In this document: positions 34,633 through 43,221 of the stretch, one piece after another
Layout of the letters: every line of letters starts with the position of its first letter
Numbering within the stretch: position 1 is the first letter of the stretch
Source: Candidatus Gemmiger faecigallinarum
GTDB lineage: Bacteria; Bacillota; Clostridia; Oscillospirales; Ruminococcaceae
Direction: 5' to 3'
Assembly: GCA_019120395.1 (NCBI GenBank)
Contig: DWVD01000106.1
Coordinates: forward strand, 1 to 46,554
DNA: 46,554 bases
Made by a program: the position numbers and the translations under genes
Notes under the pieces: generated by a model
What the model was told of the DNA's origin: nothing
What the model saw: the letters and a program-made list of their open reading frames with translations, nothing else
Database searches by the model: none

Positions 34633-35247
34633 TCAATCGGCGGTTTTGCCCCGCCGCTGCAAAAAGGCGCGGTATTCCCGGTACCAGCACTGGGGGCAGA
34701 GGCTTTCGTACTCCACATGATCCACGGTGTCGATGGCGATCTGCTCGCCCTCAAAAACAAACTGCCCGTTGACTTTGCGCCCGTTGCAGGTCGCCTTGCG
34801 GCCGCAGGAGCAGATGGTTTTCATCTCCTCGATGGTATGCGCCAGCTCCAGCAGCCGGGTGGAGCCGGGGAACCCTTTCATCATGAAATCGGCGCGCAGG
34901 CCATAGCAAATGACAGGGATGCTCAAATCCACGGTCACGCGGAACAGCTGTTCCACCTGTTCGGGGGTGAAAAACTGGCTCTCGTCGCACAGCACGCAGG
35001 CCAGCGGGCCGTTGGCCGCACGGTCGGCCTCCACCAGTGCGAACACATCCCGGCCGGGCGTGACCAGCGCGTCCACTTTGCGCCCCACGCCCAGGCGGGA
35101 AACCAGCCGGTCGCCGCCTTTGGTGTCCACCGCGGGCTTCAGGATCAGCACCCGCATACCGCGTTCCTTGTAATTGAACGCGACCTGCAAAAGCGCAGTG
35201 GTCTTGCCGCTGTTCATTGCGCCATACCGAAAATACAGTTTTGCCAT
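34633..35247 (-). CDS. tdk: Thymidine kinase
   Basis: Phosphorylates thymidine to dTMP for salvage. The 204-residue type II enzyme has LYFRYGAMNSGKTTALLQ (P-loop at about residues 9-17), VLCDESQFFTPEQV (Walker B with the catalytic Glu) and YGLRADFMMKGFPGS. A four-Cys zinc site is made by CSCG and CPQC. The ribosome binding site is GGAGG. Convergent with the phosphorylase operon and downstream of rex on the same strand, but with a hairpin terminator between rex and tdk. Confidence 0.96.
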   Translation of the reverse strand: MAKLYFRYGAMNSGKTTALLQVAFNYKERGMRVLILKPAVDTKGGDRLVSRLGVGRKVDALVTPGRDVFALVEADRAANGPLACVLCDESQFFTPEQVEQLFRVTVDLSIPVICYGLRADFMMKGFPGSTRLLELAHTIEEMKTICSCGRKATCNGRKVNGQFVFEGEQIAIDTVDHVEYESLCPQCWYREYRAFLQRRGKTAD

Positions 35248-35346
35248 GTGGGTTCCTCCGTTCGCAGGCGTCCGCCCGCGCCATATTCTTTCTTATTATA
35301 ATCAAACGGCGGCAAAATGCAATGCGGACCGGGACGTATTTTGCGG

Positions 35347-35393
35347 AAAAGCAAACCGCCGCCCCCGCGGCAGCAAACCTGCGGGGACGGCGG
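35347..35393 (-). terminator. Probable terminator after rex
   Basis: Minus-strand stem (35393-35381 and 35368-35356, one mismatch) followed by TTTGCTTTT. Moderate strength, located 32 bases downstream of the rex stop. Confidence 0.6.
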
Positions 35394-35424
35394 AAAAAAG
35401 GCGTTTTGCGGCGGACGGAGCAGA

Positions 35425-36060
35425 TCAGCCGTTGCGGAGCCGATAGCCCAGGCTCATCAGACTGTCGCCCAGGTGGACGTTTTCCACGGTCACTTCGGGA
35501 TGCTCCACAGAAAGGTCGTAGTGGCTGAAATTCCAGAATCCCTTGATCCCCAGCCGAACCAGTTCGCCGCTGACTTCCACGGCGCTTTGACGGGGCACGC
35601 ACAGCACGGCCACCACCGGCTTGTGCTCGCGGCAAAAGCTCTCCAGCTCCTCCAGCGGGCGGATGGTAACGCCGCTCATCTCCCGGCCCACCAGGTCGGG
35701 GTTGATGTCAAAAGCCGCGATCAGCCGGTACCCGTTGGTATCGCGGGAGATAAAGCTGGACACAGCGTTGCCCAGCCGCCCTGCGCCGATCAGGATGGTG
35801 GGCAGCAGCTCGCCGTCGCCGAACAGCAGGCGGCCGATCTCGTCCAACAGCACATTGACTTTGTAGCCGATGCCCTGCTGGCCAAACCCGCCAAAGCAGT
35901 TGAAGTCCTGCCGCACCTGGCTGGCGGTGGTGCCCATCATGTGGGCCAGCTCGCTGGAGGAGACTTTCTCTCGTCCCTCGGCAGAAAGATTGACCAGATA
36001 CCGATAATACTTTGGCAGCCGTTTGATGACCGGCAGAGAAACCTTGTTTTGCGCGGGCAT
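35425..36060 (-). CDS. rex: Redox-sensing transcriptional repressor Rex
   Basis: Senses the NADH/NAD ratio and represses fermentation and NADH-dehydrogenase-type genes. The 211-residue protein has an N-terminal winged helix ([15 protein letters not shown]...[35 protein letters not shown]). A Rossmann domain follows with [23 protein letters not shown] and [13 protein letters not shown]-terminal helix ([16 protein letters not shown]) completes it. The Met at 36060 is chosen for its GGGAGGTG site and family alignment over a longer open frame. It has its own strong promoter. No Rex-type TTGTTAA palindrome was seen at that promoter, so autoregulation is not evident. Confidence 0.97.
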   Translation of the reverse strand: MPAQNKVSLPVIKRLPKYYRYLVNLSAEGREKVSSSELAHMMGTTASQVRQDFNCFGGFGQQGIGYKVNVLLDEIGRLLFGDGELLPTILIGAGRLGNAVSSFISRDTNGYRLIAAFDINPDLVGREMSGVTIRPLEELESFCREHKPVVAVLCVPRQSAVEVSGELVRLGIKGFWNFSHYDLSVEHPEVTVENVHLGDSLMSLGYRLRNG

Positions 36061-36158
36061 ATTCGCACCTCCCGAATACAAGAAAACGGCACAAAACACA
36101 GGGCGGGCACCTTGCCGTGCGCAAAACCGCACCCGCTGTGAACATATCATACAAAATC

Positions 36159-36187
36159 AGTATAATCGTTTCGAGAAGATTTGTCAA
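36159..36187 (-). promoter_or_regulatory. Promoter of rex
   Basis: Minus-strand TTGACA (36187-36182), a 17-base spacer and TATACT (36164-36159), a near-consensus promoter. Its -35 overlaps that of the divergent tepA promoter. The 36061-36362 gap holds these two promoters and nothing else recognised. Confidence 0.88.
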
Positions 36188-36209
36188 ATTTTTATCTAAG
36201 TTTTATTCT
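36181..36209 (+). promoter_or_regulatory. Promoter of tepA
   Basis: TTGTCA (36181-36186), a 17-base spacer and TATTCT (36204-36209) on the plus strand. It shares five bases of its -35 with the divergent rex promoter. Confidence 0.6.
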
Positions 36210-36362
36210 GCCGCCCACCTCTGTCCGCGCGGCGCCTTCTGGCTGTACGGAGCGCCAAAACAAATAAGCCGCGCCGCTTCGGGGCATACTTGTTACAGCC
36301 CGGAACGGCGCCGCGGCCGGCCGCCCGCTGGACCGCCGGGACCCAAAAGGAGGAGATACGCT

Positions 36363-37061
36363 ATGGGCTATCGACAGTCCGCGGCAGGGGAGGACACCCT
36401 GCAAAAGCAGAAAGAACAGCAGATGATCGCCGAGAGCGGAACAGTGGCCGCCACCCGGGGGCGGCATACCATCCATTGCCTGACCGTGATCGGCACCATT
36501 GAGGGGCACAATTTTGCTCCGGACAATCAGAAAACCACCAAATACGAGCATGTGATCCCCCAACTGGTGGACATTGAGGAGGATCCGGAGATCGAAGCGC
36601 TGCTTGTGATCCTGAACACGGTGGGCGGCGACGTTGAAGCGGGGCTGGCTCTGGCAGAGCTGATCGGCGGGCTGTCCAAGCCCAGCGCCACGCTGGTGCT
36701 GGGGGGCGGCCACTCCATCGGCATCCCGCTGGCGGTGTCGGCGCGGCGCAGCTTCATTGTGCCCACCGCCACCATGACGGTGCATCCGGTGCGTCATTCC
36801 GGCATGGTGCTGGGCGTGCCCCAGACCATGCGCTATTTTGAGCAGATGCAGGAAAGGATCGTCAGCTTTGTGGCGGGACATTCCCGCATCACGGCCGAGC
36901 GGTTTGTACAGCTGATGCATAATACCGGGGAGCTTGTGATGGACATGGGGACTGTGCTCAACGGGCAGCAGGCGGTGGAGGAAGGTCTGATCGACGCGCT
37001 GGGCGGCCTGGGAGACGCGCTGAACTACCTTTACGGCGAGATCGAGGCCAAGGGGGACTGA
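36363..37061 (+). CDS. tepA: ClpP-family serine protease TepA-like
   Basis: The 232-residue protein of the ClpP/crotonase fold reads [37 protein letters not shown] with the presumed nucleophile Ser, and [11 protein letters not shown] with the His. These are the features of the Bacillus TepA (translocation-enhancing, YmfB) family. The N-terminus has no signal peptide. The ribosome binding site is AAAGGAGGAG. In Bacillus the homologue lies next to spoIIIE/ftsK, and the same order is kept here. The next gene has its own promoter. Substrate unknown. Confidence 0.88.
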   Translation: MGYRQSAAGEDTLQKQKEQQMIAESGTVAATRGRHTIHCLTVIGTIEGHNFAPDNQKTTKYEHVIPQLVDIEEDPEIEALLVILNTVGGDVEAGLALAELIGGLSKPSATLVLGGGHSIGIPLAVSARRSFIVPTATMTVHPVRHSGMVLGVPQTMRYFEQMQERIVSFVAGHSRITAERFVQLMHNTGELVMDMGTVLNGQQAVEEGLIDALGGLGDALNYLYGEIEAKGD

Positions 37062-37158
37062 CCCCGGCCGGGCAAAATTTTGTCAGCTTTGCCAAAACCG
37101 GGGCGCGCTGCCAAAAAAGATTTTTACGGTGCAAACCGCCGGAAAACCGCGGCCCGAT

Positions 37159-37187
37159 TTTACAACTTGCCAAAATCATGCTAAAAT
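37159..37187 (+). promoter_or_regulatory. Promoter of ftsK
   Basis: TTTACA (37159-37164), a 17-base spacer and TAAAAT (37182-37187). The UTR is about 135 bases, to the ftsK start at 37328. Confidence 0.75.
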
Positions 37188-37327
37188 AAAAGACCATAGA
37201 TTATAAGGGGAGGTCTGCGCTTGTGCCGCGCTGCCGGCGCGGGCCGCCCCCTGGCTACATAAAAACAGATACGCGGCCCCCTGCCGGGGCGGCCGCAGGC
37301 ACTTTGTTTCAGAGGGGTACATGCATC

Positions 37328-40300
37328 ATGGCACAATCTCGTTCCGGAAAATCATCCTCCGGCAATTCATCACGGCGCAGCACGTCCGGCAAGCGGTCCT
37401 CCGCGTCTGCCGGGCGCAGCAGCGCGACGCGCAGTAAAAGCAAAGGCGCGTCGTCCGGCCGCAGCAGCACGGCCAGAACGGCGTCCTCCCGCCGCGCCCA
37501 GCGCCGTCAGGAGCGCACCAGCGTGATGGGCAGCATCCCGCTGGCGGCGCTGGGCCTGCTGGCGGTGGCCCTGGTGGTCGTGCCGGGGCAAAGCGCATGG
37601 AGCATCGTCCGCAGCTGGCTGTTCGGCGTGTTCGGGATCCTGGCATATTTTATCGGGCCATTCCTTTTGTATGTGGCTTACCTGATGGCGTCCGGGTACC
37701 TGGTGGGGAAATTCCTGGCCAAAGCGCTGCTTTTGGCGCTGGTGTGCGCCAGCGTGCCGGTAGTGTTTTCGGACTTCAAGGTGGGGGATTCCAACCTGCT
37801 GCAGGTCGTGCAGGCCCTGTTTGCCTGGGGGCAGTCGCGCTTCTGGGCGGGCGGCGTGTTCGGCGGCGTCATCGGCGCAAGCCTTGTGGCATTGTGCGGC
37901 AGGCCGGCCGCCAACTTTGTCATGATCCTGCTGTTTATCACCGGGCTGATGGTGTTCTTTGCCGTCACACCCCGGGATGTGGTGCAGTTTATCGCCTATC
38001 AGTCCGCCCGGCTGAAAGAAGCCCGCAGCAAAGCCCGGGAGAAGGAAACCGAGTACGACACCCAGCTGTTTGCGGGCGCCCCGGAGGAGGAACCCATCGA
38101 GAACCTGACCGGCGCGCTGCCGGACGCAGCCCCGGCCGAGATGCCGCACCACCCCGCCTTTGACGCGGAACCTTACCTGGAACAGGATGAGGCGCGCCTG
38201 GCGCGCCGCCGTGCGGCGCGGCAAAGCGTGCCCGAACCTGTGGTCCCGGCGCAGGCCGCCGCTCCGGTGATGCCGCAGACGGAGCAGCGGGCGTCGTTCG
38301 ACGTGGACCTGGGGCCGGACATGTCCGACCGGGTCCTGCACGAGGCCATCGAAAACGATCCGCTGGAGCCGGTGGAGATCGGCCCGGGCGGCACCTTTGG
38401 CCTGGATCCGCTGAAGCAGCTTGGCCGCAAAAACCGGCAGCCGAAAACGCCGGAAACGCCGCGCCAGCCGGTCCAGCAGGAGCCGGAAGAGGACTTCTCG
38501 CTGCATCTGGAGGCCGCGCCGGAGCCGGAACCGACCAGCGCCGGAGAACTGGACGACCTGATCCGCAGGGCGATGGCCGGTATCCCGGACGAGGCGGACG
38601 AGGACAGCATCGGCGAGATCCGGCTGGATGTGGAGGCGCAGCGCGCCCCTGCCGTGTCCCTGCCGGAGCCGGCGCAGCCGGATCCGCTGGGCACGCGGGA
38701 TGTGATCCCCACCATCGGCGGCAGCTTTGACGCGGCGCAGGCGGCCTGGAACGCCGGCGTGCCCATCAGCGACGTGCTGGCCGGCCGGACGGCGGCCCCC
38801 GCCTCGCCCGCAGCCCCGGCCGAGGAAGCGGACGGTATCTCCCGCCTGCGGGTTTCCAGCGCCGGCAACACGGCGTCGGAGCCTGTCCACACGCCGCCGC
38901 GGGCCGCCGCCGTGGCTGCCGCAGCCCCCGGCGACGGGGAGGCGGCTGCCGGCCAGCAGCCCAGCCTGGCCGAGCTGGCCCAGGCGGAGGTGCAGCCCTA
39001 CTGCTATCCGTCGCTCAACCTGTTCAATCCCAACAAGCCGGAGGACGACGCCGGCGCCGCCCGCGAGATGAAGAAAAACGCCGACACCCTGGTGCGCACG
39101 CTGGACAGCTTTGGCGTCAAGACCCGCATCATGGATATCTGCCGCGGCCCGTCGGTCACCCGGTACGAGCTGCAGCCCCAGGCCGGCGTCAAGATCAGCC
39201 GCATTACCAACCTGGCCGACGACATCGCGCTGAACCTGGCCACCGCCGGCGTGCGCATCGAGGCTCCCATCCCCGGCAAGCCCGCCGTGGGCATCGAGGT
39301 GCCCAACCGCATCCGCGCGGCGGTCAACATCCGCAGCGTGTTCGAGTCGCCCAACTATATCAACATGCAGTCCCCGCTGACTATGGCGCTGGGCAAGGAC
39401 ATCGCCGGCACCGCCCAGGTGGCCGACCTTTGCAAGATGCCCCATCTGCTGATCGCCGGCTCCACCGGCAGCGGCAAATCGGTCTGCGTCAACTCCATCA
39501 TCATCAGCTTCTTGTTCCGCTCCTCGCCGGAGGACGTCAAACTGATCCTGATCGACCCCAAGGTGGTGGAACTGGCCGAGTACAACGGCATCCCCCATCT
39601 GCTGATGCCGGTGGTCACCGAGCCGCGCAAAGCCGCCGGCGCGCTGGGCGCATCCGTCGCTGAGATGGAGCGCCGCTACAAGATGTTCGCCGAAAACAAC
39701 GTCCGCGACATCAAGAGCTACAACAAGCTGGCCGCTCAGTCCCCGGTGCTGGAGCACCTGCCCTATATCGCCATCGTCATCGACGAGCTGGCCGACCTGA
39801 TGATGGTGGCCGGCAAGGAGGTGGAGGACTACATCTGCCGCATCGCGCAGAAAGCCCGCGCCGCGGGCATCCACCTGATCATCGCCACCCAGCGCCCCAG
39901 CGTAGACGTGATCACCGGCCTGATCAAGGCCAACATCCCCAGCCGCATCGCCTTTGCGGTGTCCAGCCAGATCGACAGCCGCACCATTCTGGACGCCGGC
40001 GGAGCCGAAAAACTGCTGGGCAACGGCGATATGCTGTTTTTGCCGGTGGGCGCGGCCAAGCCCACCCGCATCCAGGGCACCTATGTCACCGACGAGGAGA
40101 TCAGCGCGGTGCTCAACTTTATCAAGACCACCAGCTCCGCCCAGTACGACGAGGAGATGATCGCCGAGATGGAGCGCCGCGCCGTGGCCGAAAAGGGCAG
40201 CCACGATTCCGGCGACGACGCCGACGGCGGTTCCGCCCGCGACCCGATGTTCGACCAGGCGGTGGAGTGCGTCATCGAGGCCGGACAGGCCTCCACCAGC

Positions 40301-40468
40301 CTGCTGCAGCGCCGCTGCAAGCTGGGCTATGCCCGCGCCGCCCGCATCATGGACCAGATGGAGCAGGAGGGCGTCATCGGCCCCTACGAGGGCGCCAAGC
40401 CCCGCGCGGTGCTGGTCACCCGCGCCCAGTGGCAGGAGCGCAAGCTGGGCGGCCAGGACGAGGAGTAA
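37328..40468 (+). CDS. ftsK: DNA translocase FtsK/SpoIIIE
   Basis: Pumps chromosomal DNA across the closing septum. The 1046 residues form four parts. First is a basic Ser/Arg/Lys-rich N-tail (about 1-60). Next are about four to five membrane helices (about 65-225). A long acidic, Pro/Ala-rich linker follows (about 230-580). Last is the motor (alpha/beta domains) with IAGSTGSGKSVCVNSII near residue 710, KLILIDPKVVELAEYN, IVIDELADLMM and IIATQRPSVDVITG. A gamma winged-helix domain ends it (DQAVECVIEAGQASTSLLQRRCKLGYARAARIMD). The ATG at 37328 follows AGAGGGG. Longer than Bacillus SpoIIIE, mainly in the linker. Confidence 0.97.
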   Translation: MAQSRSGKSSSGNSSRRSTSGKRSSASAGRSSATRSKSKGASSGRSSTARTASSRRAQRRQERTSVMGSIPLAALGLLAVALVVVPGQSAWSIVRSWLFGVFGILAYFIGPFLLYVAYLMASGYLVGKFLAKALLLALVCASVPVVFSDFKVGDSNLLQVVQALFAWGQSRFWAGGVFGGVIGASLVALCGRPAANFVMILLFITGLMVFFAVTPRDVVQFIAYQSARLKEARSKAREKETEYDTQLFAGAPEEEPIENLTGALPDAAPAEMPHHPAFDAEPYLEQDEARLARRRAARQSVPEPVVPAQAAAPVMPQTEQRASFDVDLGPDMSDRVLHEAIENDPLEPVEIGPGGTFGLDPLKQLGRKNRQPKTPETPRQPVQQEPEEDFSLHLEAAPEPEPTSAGELDDLIRRAMAGIPDEADEDSIGEIRLDVEAQRAPAVSLPEPAQPDPLGTRDVIPTIGGSFDAAQAAWNAGVPISDVLAGRTAAPASPAAPAEEADGISRLRVSSAGNTASEPVHTPPRAAAVAAAAPGDGEAAAGQQPSLAELAQAEVQPYCYPSLNLFNPNKPEDDAGAAREMKKNADTLVRTLDSFGVKTRIMDICRGPSVTRYELQPQAGVKISRITNLADDIALNLATAGVRIEAPIPGKPAVGIEVPNRIRAAVNIRSVFESPNYINMQSPLTMALGKDIAGTAQVADLCKMPHLLIAGSTGSGKSVCVNSIIISFLFRSSPEDVKLILIDPKVVELAEYNGIPHLLMPVVTEPRKAAGALGASVAEMERRYKMFAENNVRDIKSYNKLAAQSPVLEHLPYIAIVIDELADLMMVAGKEVEDYICRIAQKARAAGIHLIIATQRPSVDVITGLIKANIPSRIAFAVSSQIDSRTILDAGGAEKLLGNGDMLFLPVGAAKPTRIQGTYVTDEEISAVLNFIKTTSSAQYDEEMIAEMERRAVAEKGSHDSGDDADGGSARDPMFDQAVECVIEAGQASTSLLQRRCKLGYARAARIMDQMEQEGVIGPYEGAKPRAVLVTRAQWQERKLGGQDEE

Positions 40469-40567
40469 GCCCCCGCATGGGGGCCTGCCCTGTCCACTCC
40501 GTTTGCTGAGCCTGCGGCCGTCCCGTTTTGCCCCGCCGAACCCCGTCTGATACAAAAAGGAGCCATC

Positions 40568-41584
40568 ATGTCCCGTTCCCGCAAGCGCCGCCCCAAAGCC
40601 GACCACCGCCGCATCGTCGCCATTTTGTGCGGTCTGCTGGGGGTGGCGGCGGCCGCGCTTGCCTTTGCGGTGGAGCGCTACGGCGGGCAGGGCGTCCTGC
40701 CCACCTGGAGCCAGCTGTACAGCATGCTGGGCGTGGCGGACAACGCCCCCGACGCCGAGATCGTCGCATCCGGCCAGACCAGCGTGACGTTTCTGGACGT
40801 GGGGCAGGGGGATTCGGTACTGATCTGCCAGGACGGCGAGTTCTGCCTGATCGACGCCGGCACGCCGGACTCGGCCGATTCGCTGGTGGCCGCCCTTCGC
40901 GCCGCCGGCGTGGACGAGCTGGCCTATCTAGTCATGACCCACCCCCACGCAGACCACATCGGCGGCATGCCGCAGGTGCTGGAAAGCTTTGACACCGGCC
41001 TGCTGATCCTGCCCGACCTGACCGAATACGACGAGGAATCCGCCGGCCTGGACCGCACGCTGGCCGCGGCCGCCGACAACGGCGTGCCCATGTATGTGGC
41101 GCTGGACGGCGACACCTTTGCCCTGGGCGGCGGTACGCTGACCGTATTGCAGGCCGGGGAACAGCCGCAAAACGAGGGGGACGCCATCGACGCCAACAAC
41201 CTCTCGCTCTGTCTGCGTTACACCGCCGGCAGTTTTGCCTTTGTGGACACCGGCGACGCCGAGGCCGATCTGGAAGAGCAGCTGGTGTCCCGCTACGGCG
41301 ACGGGCTGCAGGCCGATCTGCTCAAAGCCGGGCACCACGGCTCCAATACCTCCAACACCCAGGCGTTTCTGGACGCCGTTTCGCCGCAGGCCGTGGTGGC
41401 CAGCTGCGGTCTGGACAACGACTACGGCCACCCCCATGCAGAGGTGGTGGAGCGCGTCCTGGCCGCCGGCGCCGATTTTTACCGCACCGACCAGGACGGC
41501 GCCGTCACCGCCGTCTATGACCAAAACGGCCTGCAGATCCACTGCACCGCCGACGACAGCGGCGCCCTTGCCCCGGCGGCCTGA
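40568..41584 (+). CDS. Metallo-beta-lactamase-fold protein of the ComEC/Rec2 C-terminal type
   Basis: The 338 residues have a basic N-terminus, one membrane helix (about 17-37), then an extracellular hydrolase domain. That domain has TFLDVGQGDSVLI, MTHPHADHIGGMPQVL (metal-binding HxHxDH), FVDTGDAEADLEEQL and LLKAGHHGSNTSN. This is the domain found at the end of the competence protein ComEC, here stand-alone without the pore domain. Such proteins are proposed extracellular nucleases or phosphodiesterases; activity is unproven. The ribosome binding site is AAGGAG. It lies between ftsK and metF, likely in the same transcript. Confidence 0.87.
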   Translation: MSRSRKRRPKADHRRIVAILCGLLGVAAAALAFAVERYGGQGVLPTWSQLYSMLGVADNAPDAEIVASGQTSVTFLDVGQGDSVLICQDGEFCLIDAGTPDSADSLVAALRAAGVDELAYLVMTHPHADHIGGMPQVLESFDTGLLILPDLTEYDEESAGLDRTLAAAADNGVPMYVALDGDTFALGGGTLTVLQAGEQPQNEGDAIDANNLSLCLRYTAGSFAFVDTGDAEADLEEQLVSRYGDGLQADLLKAGHHGSNTSNTQAFLDAVSPQAVVASCGLDNDYGHPHAEVVERVLAAGADFYRTDQDGAVTAVYDQNGLQIHCTADDSGALAPAA

Positions 41585-41634
41585 CGCCGCCCGCGCCGCG
41601 TGAAACATACCCTGCAAAAAGGAGAGTGAACCCC

Positions 41635-42501
41635 ATGTCTGCCATCTCGCAGCTGTACCGGCAGAAGCCCTGCGTTTTTTCCATCGAGTGCTTCCCGCCC
41701 AAGCAGACCACCAAATTTGCCGCCATGCAGGACACCCTGCGCCGCATGAAGGCGCTGGACCCGGACTTTATCAGCGTCACTTACGGCGCGGGCGGCTCGG
41801 CCGGCGGGGTGTCGTCGGTGCAGGTGGCCAGCTTCCTCAAAAACGAGCTGGGCATCCAGCCGCTGGCCCATGTGCTGTGCATGGGCAGCGACCGGCAGAA
41901 AGCCGCCGCCCAGCTGGACGCCCTGCGCGCCGCCGGCGTGCGGGACGTGCTGGCTCTGCGGGGCGACCGCACCCCGCTGCGGCCGGAAAGTCCCGACTTC
42001 CACCATGCCTGCGACCTGATGGATTTTATCCGCGGCACCGCGCCGGACATCAGCTTTGCAGGTGCCTGCTACCCGGAAGGCCACCCGGAAGCGGAATCGC
42101 TTGCCGCCGATGTGGCCAACCTGCGCCACAAGCAGCAGGCGGGCGCGTCGCATCTGGTCAGCCAGCTGTTTTTTGACAACGGCAAATACTACCGCTTTTT
42201 GAACATGACCCGCAAGGCCGGCGTCACGCTGCCCATCTCGGCCGGCGTCATGCCCATCGTCCGCCGCAGCCAGATCGAACGCACGGTGGCGCTGTCCAGC
42301 GCCAGCCTGCCCTCTGCCTTCACCCGTATGATCTCCCGCTGGCAGGACGACCCCCAGTCGCTGTATCAGGCCGGCATCGAGTATGCGGTGGAACAGCTGC
42401 GCGACCTGATCGAGGGCGGCGCAGACGGCGTCCATCTCTACGCCATGAACGACGCCGGCGTGGCCGCCGCCGTTTACAACGGCATCCGCGACCTGCTGTA
42501 A
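41635..42501 (+). CDS. metF: 5,10-methylenetetrahydrofolate reductase
   Basis: Makes 5-methyl-tetrahydrofolate, the methyl donor for MetH encoded two genes downstream. The 288-residue TIM barrel has FSIECFPPK (catalytic Glu), FISVTYGAGGS, HVLCMGSDRQK, DVLALRGDRTP and SQLFFDNGKYYRFL. All are MetF signatures. The ATG at 41635 with AAGGAG is preferred over an in-frame GTG three codons upstream that overlaps the ribosome binding site. No S-box or B12 riboswitch is seen ahead of it, only 50 bases after the preceding gene. Confidence 0.96.
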   Translation: MSAISQLYRQKPCVFSIECFPPKQTTKFAAMQDTLRRMKALDPDFISVTYGAGGSAGGVSSVQVASFLKNELGIQPLAHVLCMGSDRQKAAAQLDALRAAGVRDVLALRGDRTPLRPESPDFHHACDLMDFIRGTAPDISFAGACYPEGHPEAESLAADVANLRHKQQAGASHLVSQLFFDNGKYYRFLNMTRKAGVTLPISAGVMPIVRRSQIERTVALSSASLPSAFTRMISRWQDDPQSLYQAGIEYAVEQLRDLIEGGADGVHLYAMNDAGVAAAVYNGIRDLL

Positions 42502-42558
42502 GCCGCATCAAGCCGCATCGCCCAAAACACCTGCACCTGTTTGCCGGAAGGAGCTGCC

Positions 42559-43221
42559 ATGGAACTGACGCTGCCCCCGCAATTGGATACCGGGACCGCG
42601 CTGCGCTACCTGGGCGCGGCCGGGTGGACGCCCGACGACGGCACCGCCCGGCTGCTGGCCGGGGCCGAATCCGCCCTGCGCGCCGCCGCCACGCCGCGGG
42701 GCGTCTGGCGGCGGCTGCCCCTCTCGGCGCTGCCGCTGGCGGGGGCGGGGCGCGACCTGGCCCGGCACCTGCAGGGCTGCACCGGCCTGGTGCTGATGGC
42801 CGCCACGCTGGGCAGCGGCGCCGACGCGGCGCTGCGGCGGCTTTGCCTGCAGGACGTGGCACTGGGCGCGGTGGCCGACGCGGTGGCCTCGGTGCTGCTG
42901 GAACAGGTCTGCGACAAGTTTGAGGCCGAGATCCGCGCCGCCGTCGCCGCGCAGGGGCTGCATATGACCGGCCGCTACTCGCCCGGCTACGGCGACTGTC
43001 CGCTGGCGCTGCAACAGGAGCTGTGCCTGGCACTGGATACCGTGCGGGGCATCGGCCTCTGCCTGACGCCCGAATACCTGATGACGCCCCGCAAAAGCGT
43101 TACCGCCATCCTTGGCACCGCCGACCATCCGGTCACCGGCGCAAAGGTCGGCTGCGCCACCTGCGCGCTGCGCGGCGACTGCGCCTATCGAAAAAGGGGG
43201 ACCACCTGTGCAACTGACTGA
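42559..43221 (+). CDS. Stand-alone methionine synthase activation-domain protein
   Basis: The 220-residue protein resembles the C-terminal reactivation (AdoMet-binding) domain of cobalamin-dependent methionine synthase: RYSPGYGDCPL, then LTPEYLMTPRKSVTAILG. It should help reductive remethylation of inactive cob(II)alamin in the separate MetH encoded just downstream, with which it overlaps by 14 bases. The tail has four Cys (CATC, GDC, TTC) in about 16 residues, which could ligate a metal or Fe-S centre. Rich in Ala/Leu. The start at 42559 has AAGGAG. Physical partnership is inferred from the overlap and domain logic. Confidence 0.85.
   Translation: MELTLPPQLDTGTALRYLGAAGWTPDDGTARLLAGAESALRAAATPRGVWRRLPLSALPLAGAGRDLARHLQGCTGLVLMAATLGSGADAALRRLCLQDVALGAVADAVASVLLEQVCDKFEAEIRAAVAAQGLHMTGRYSPGYGDCPLALQQELCLALDTVRGIGLCLTPEYLMTPRKSVTAILGTADHPVTGAKVGCATCALRGDCAYRKRGTTCATD

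Noticed and set aside
31907-34690. 927-codon minus-strand frame opposite pdp and the hydrolase
   Set aside because: Antisense shadow spanning two real genes and a terminator; no promoter or domain.
37370-40606. 1078-codon open frame antisense to ftsK
   Set aside because: Same GC-driven shadow; no ribosome binding site or recognisable protein, and the sense strand encodes full FtsK.
41585-41634. S-box or cobalamin riboswitch ahead of metF
   Set aside because: Only 50 bases separate the genes, and none of the conserved riboswitch elements is present.
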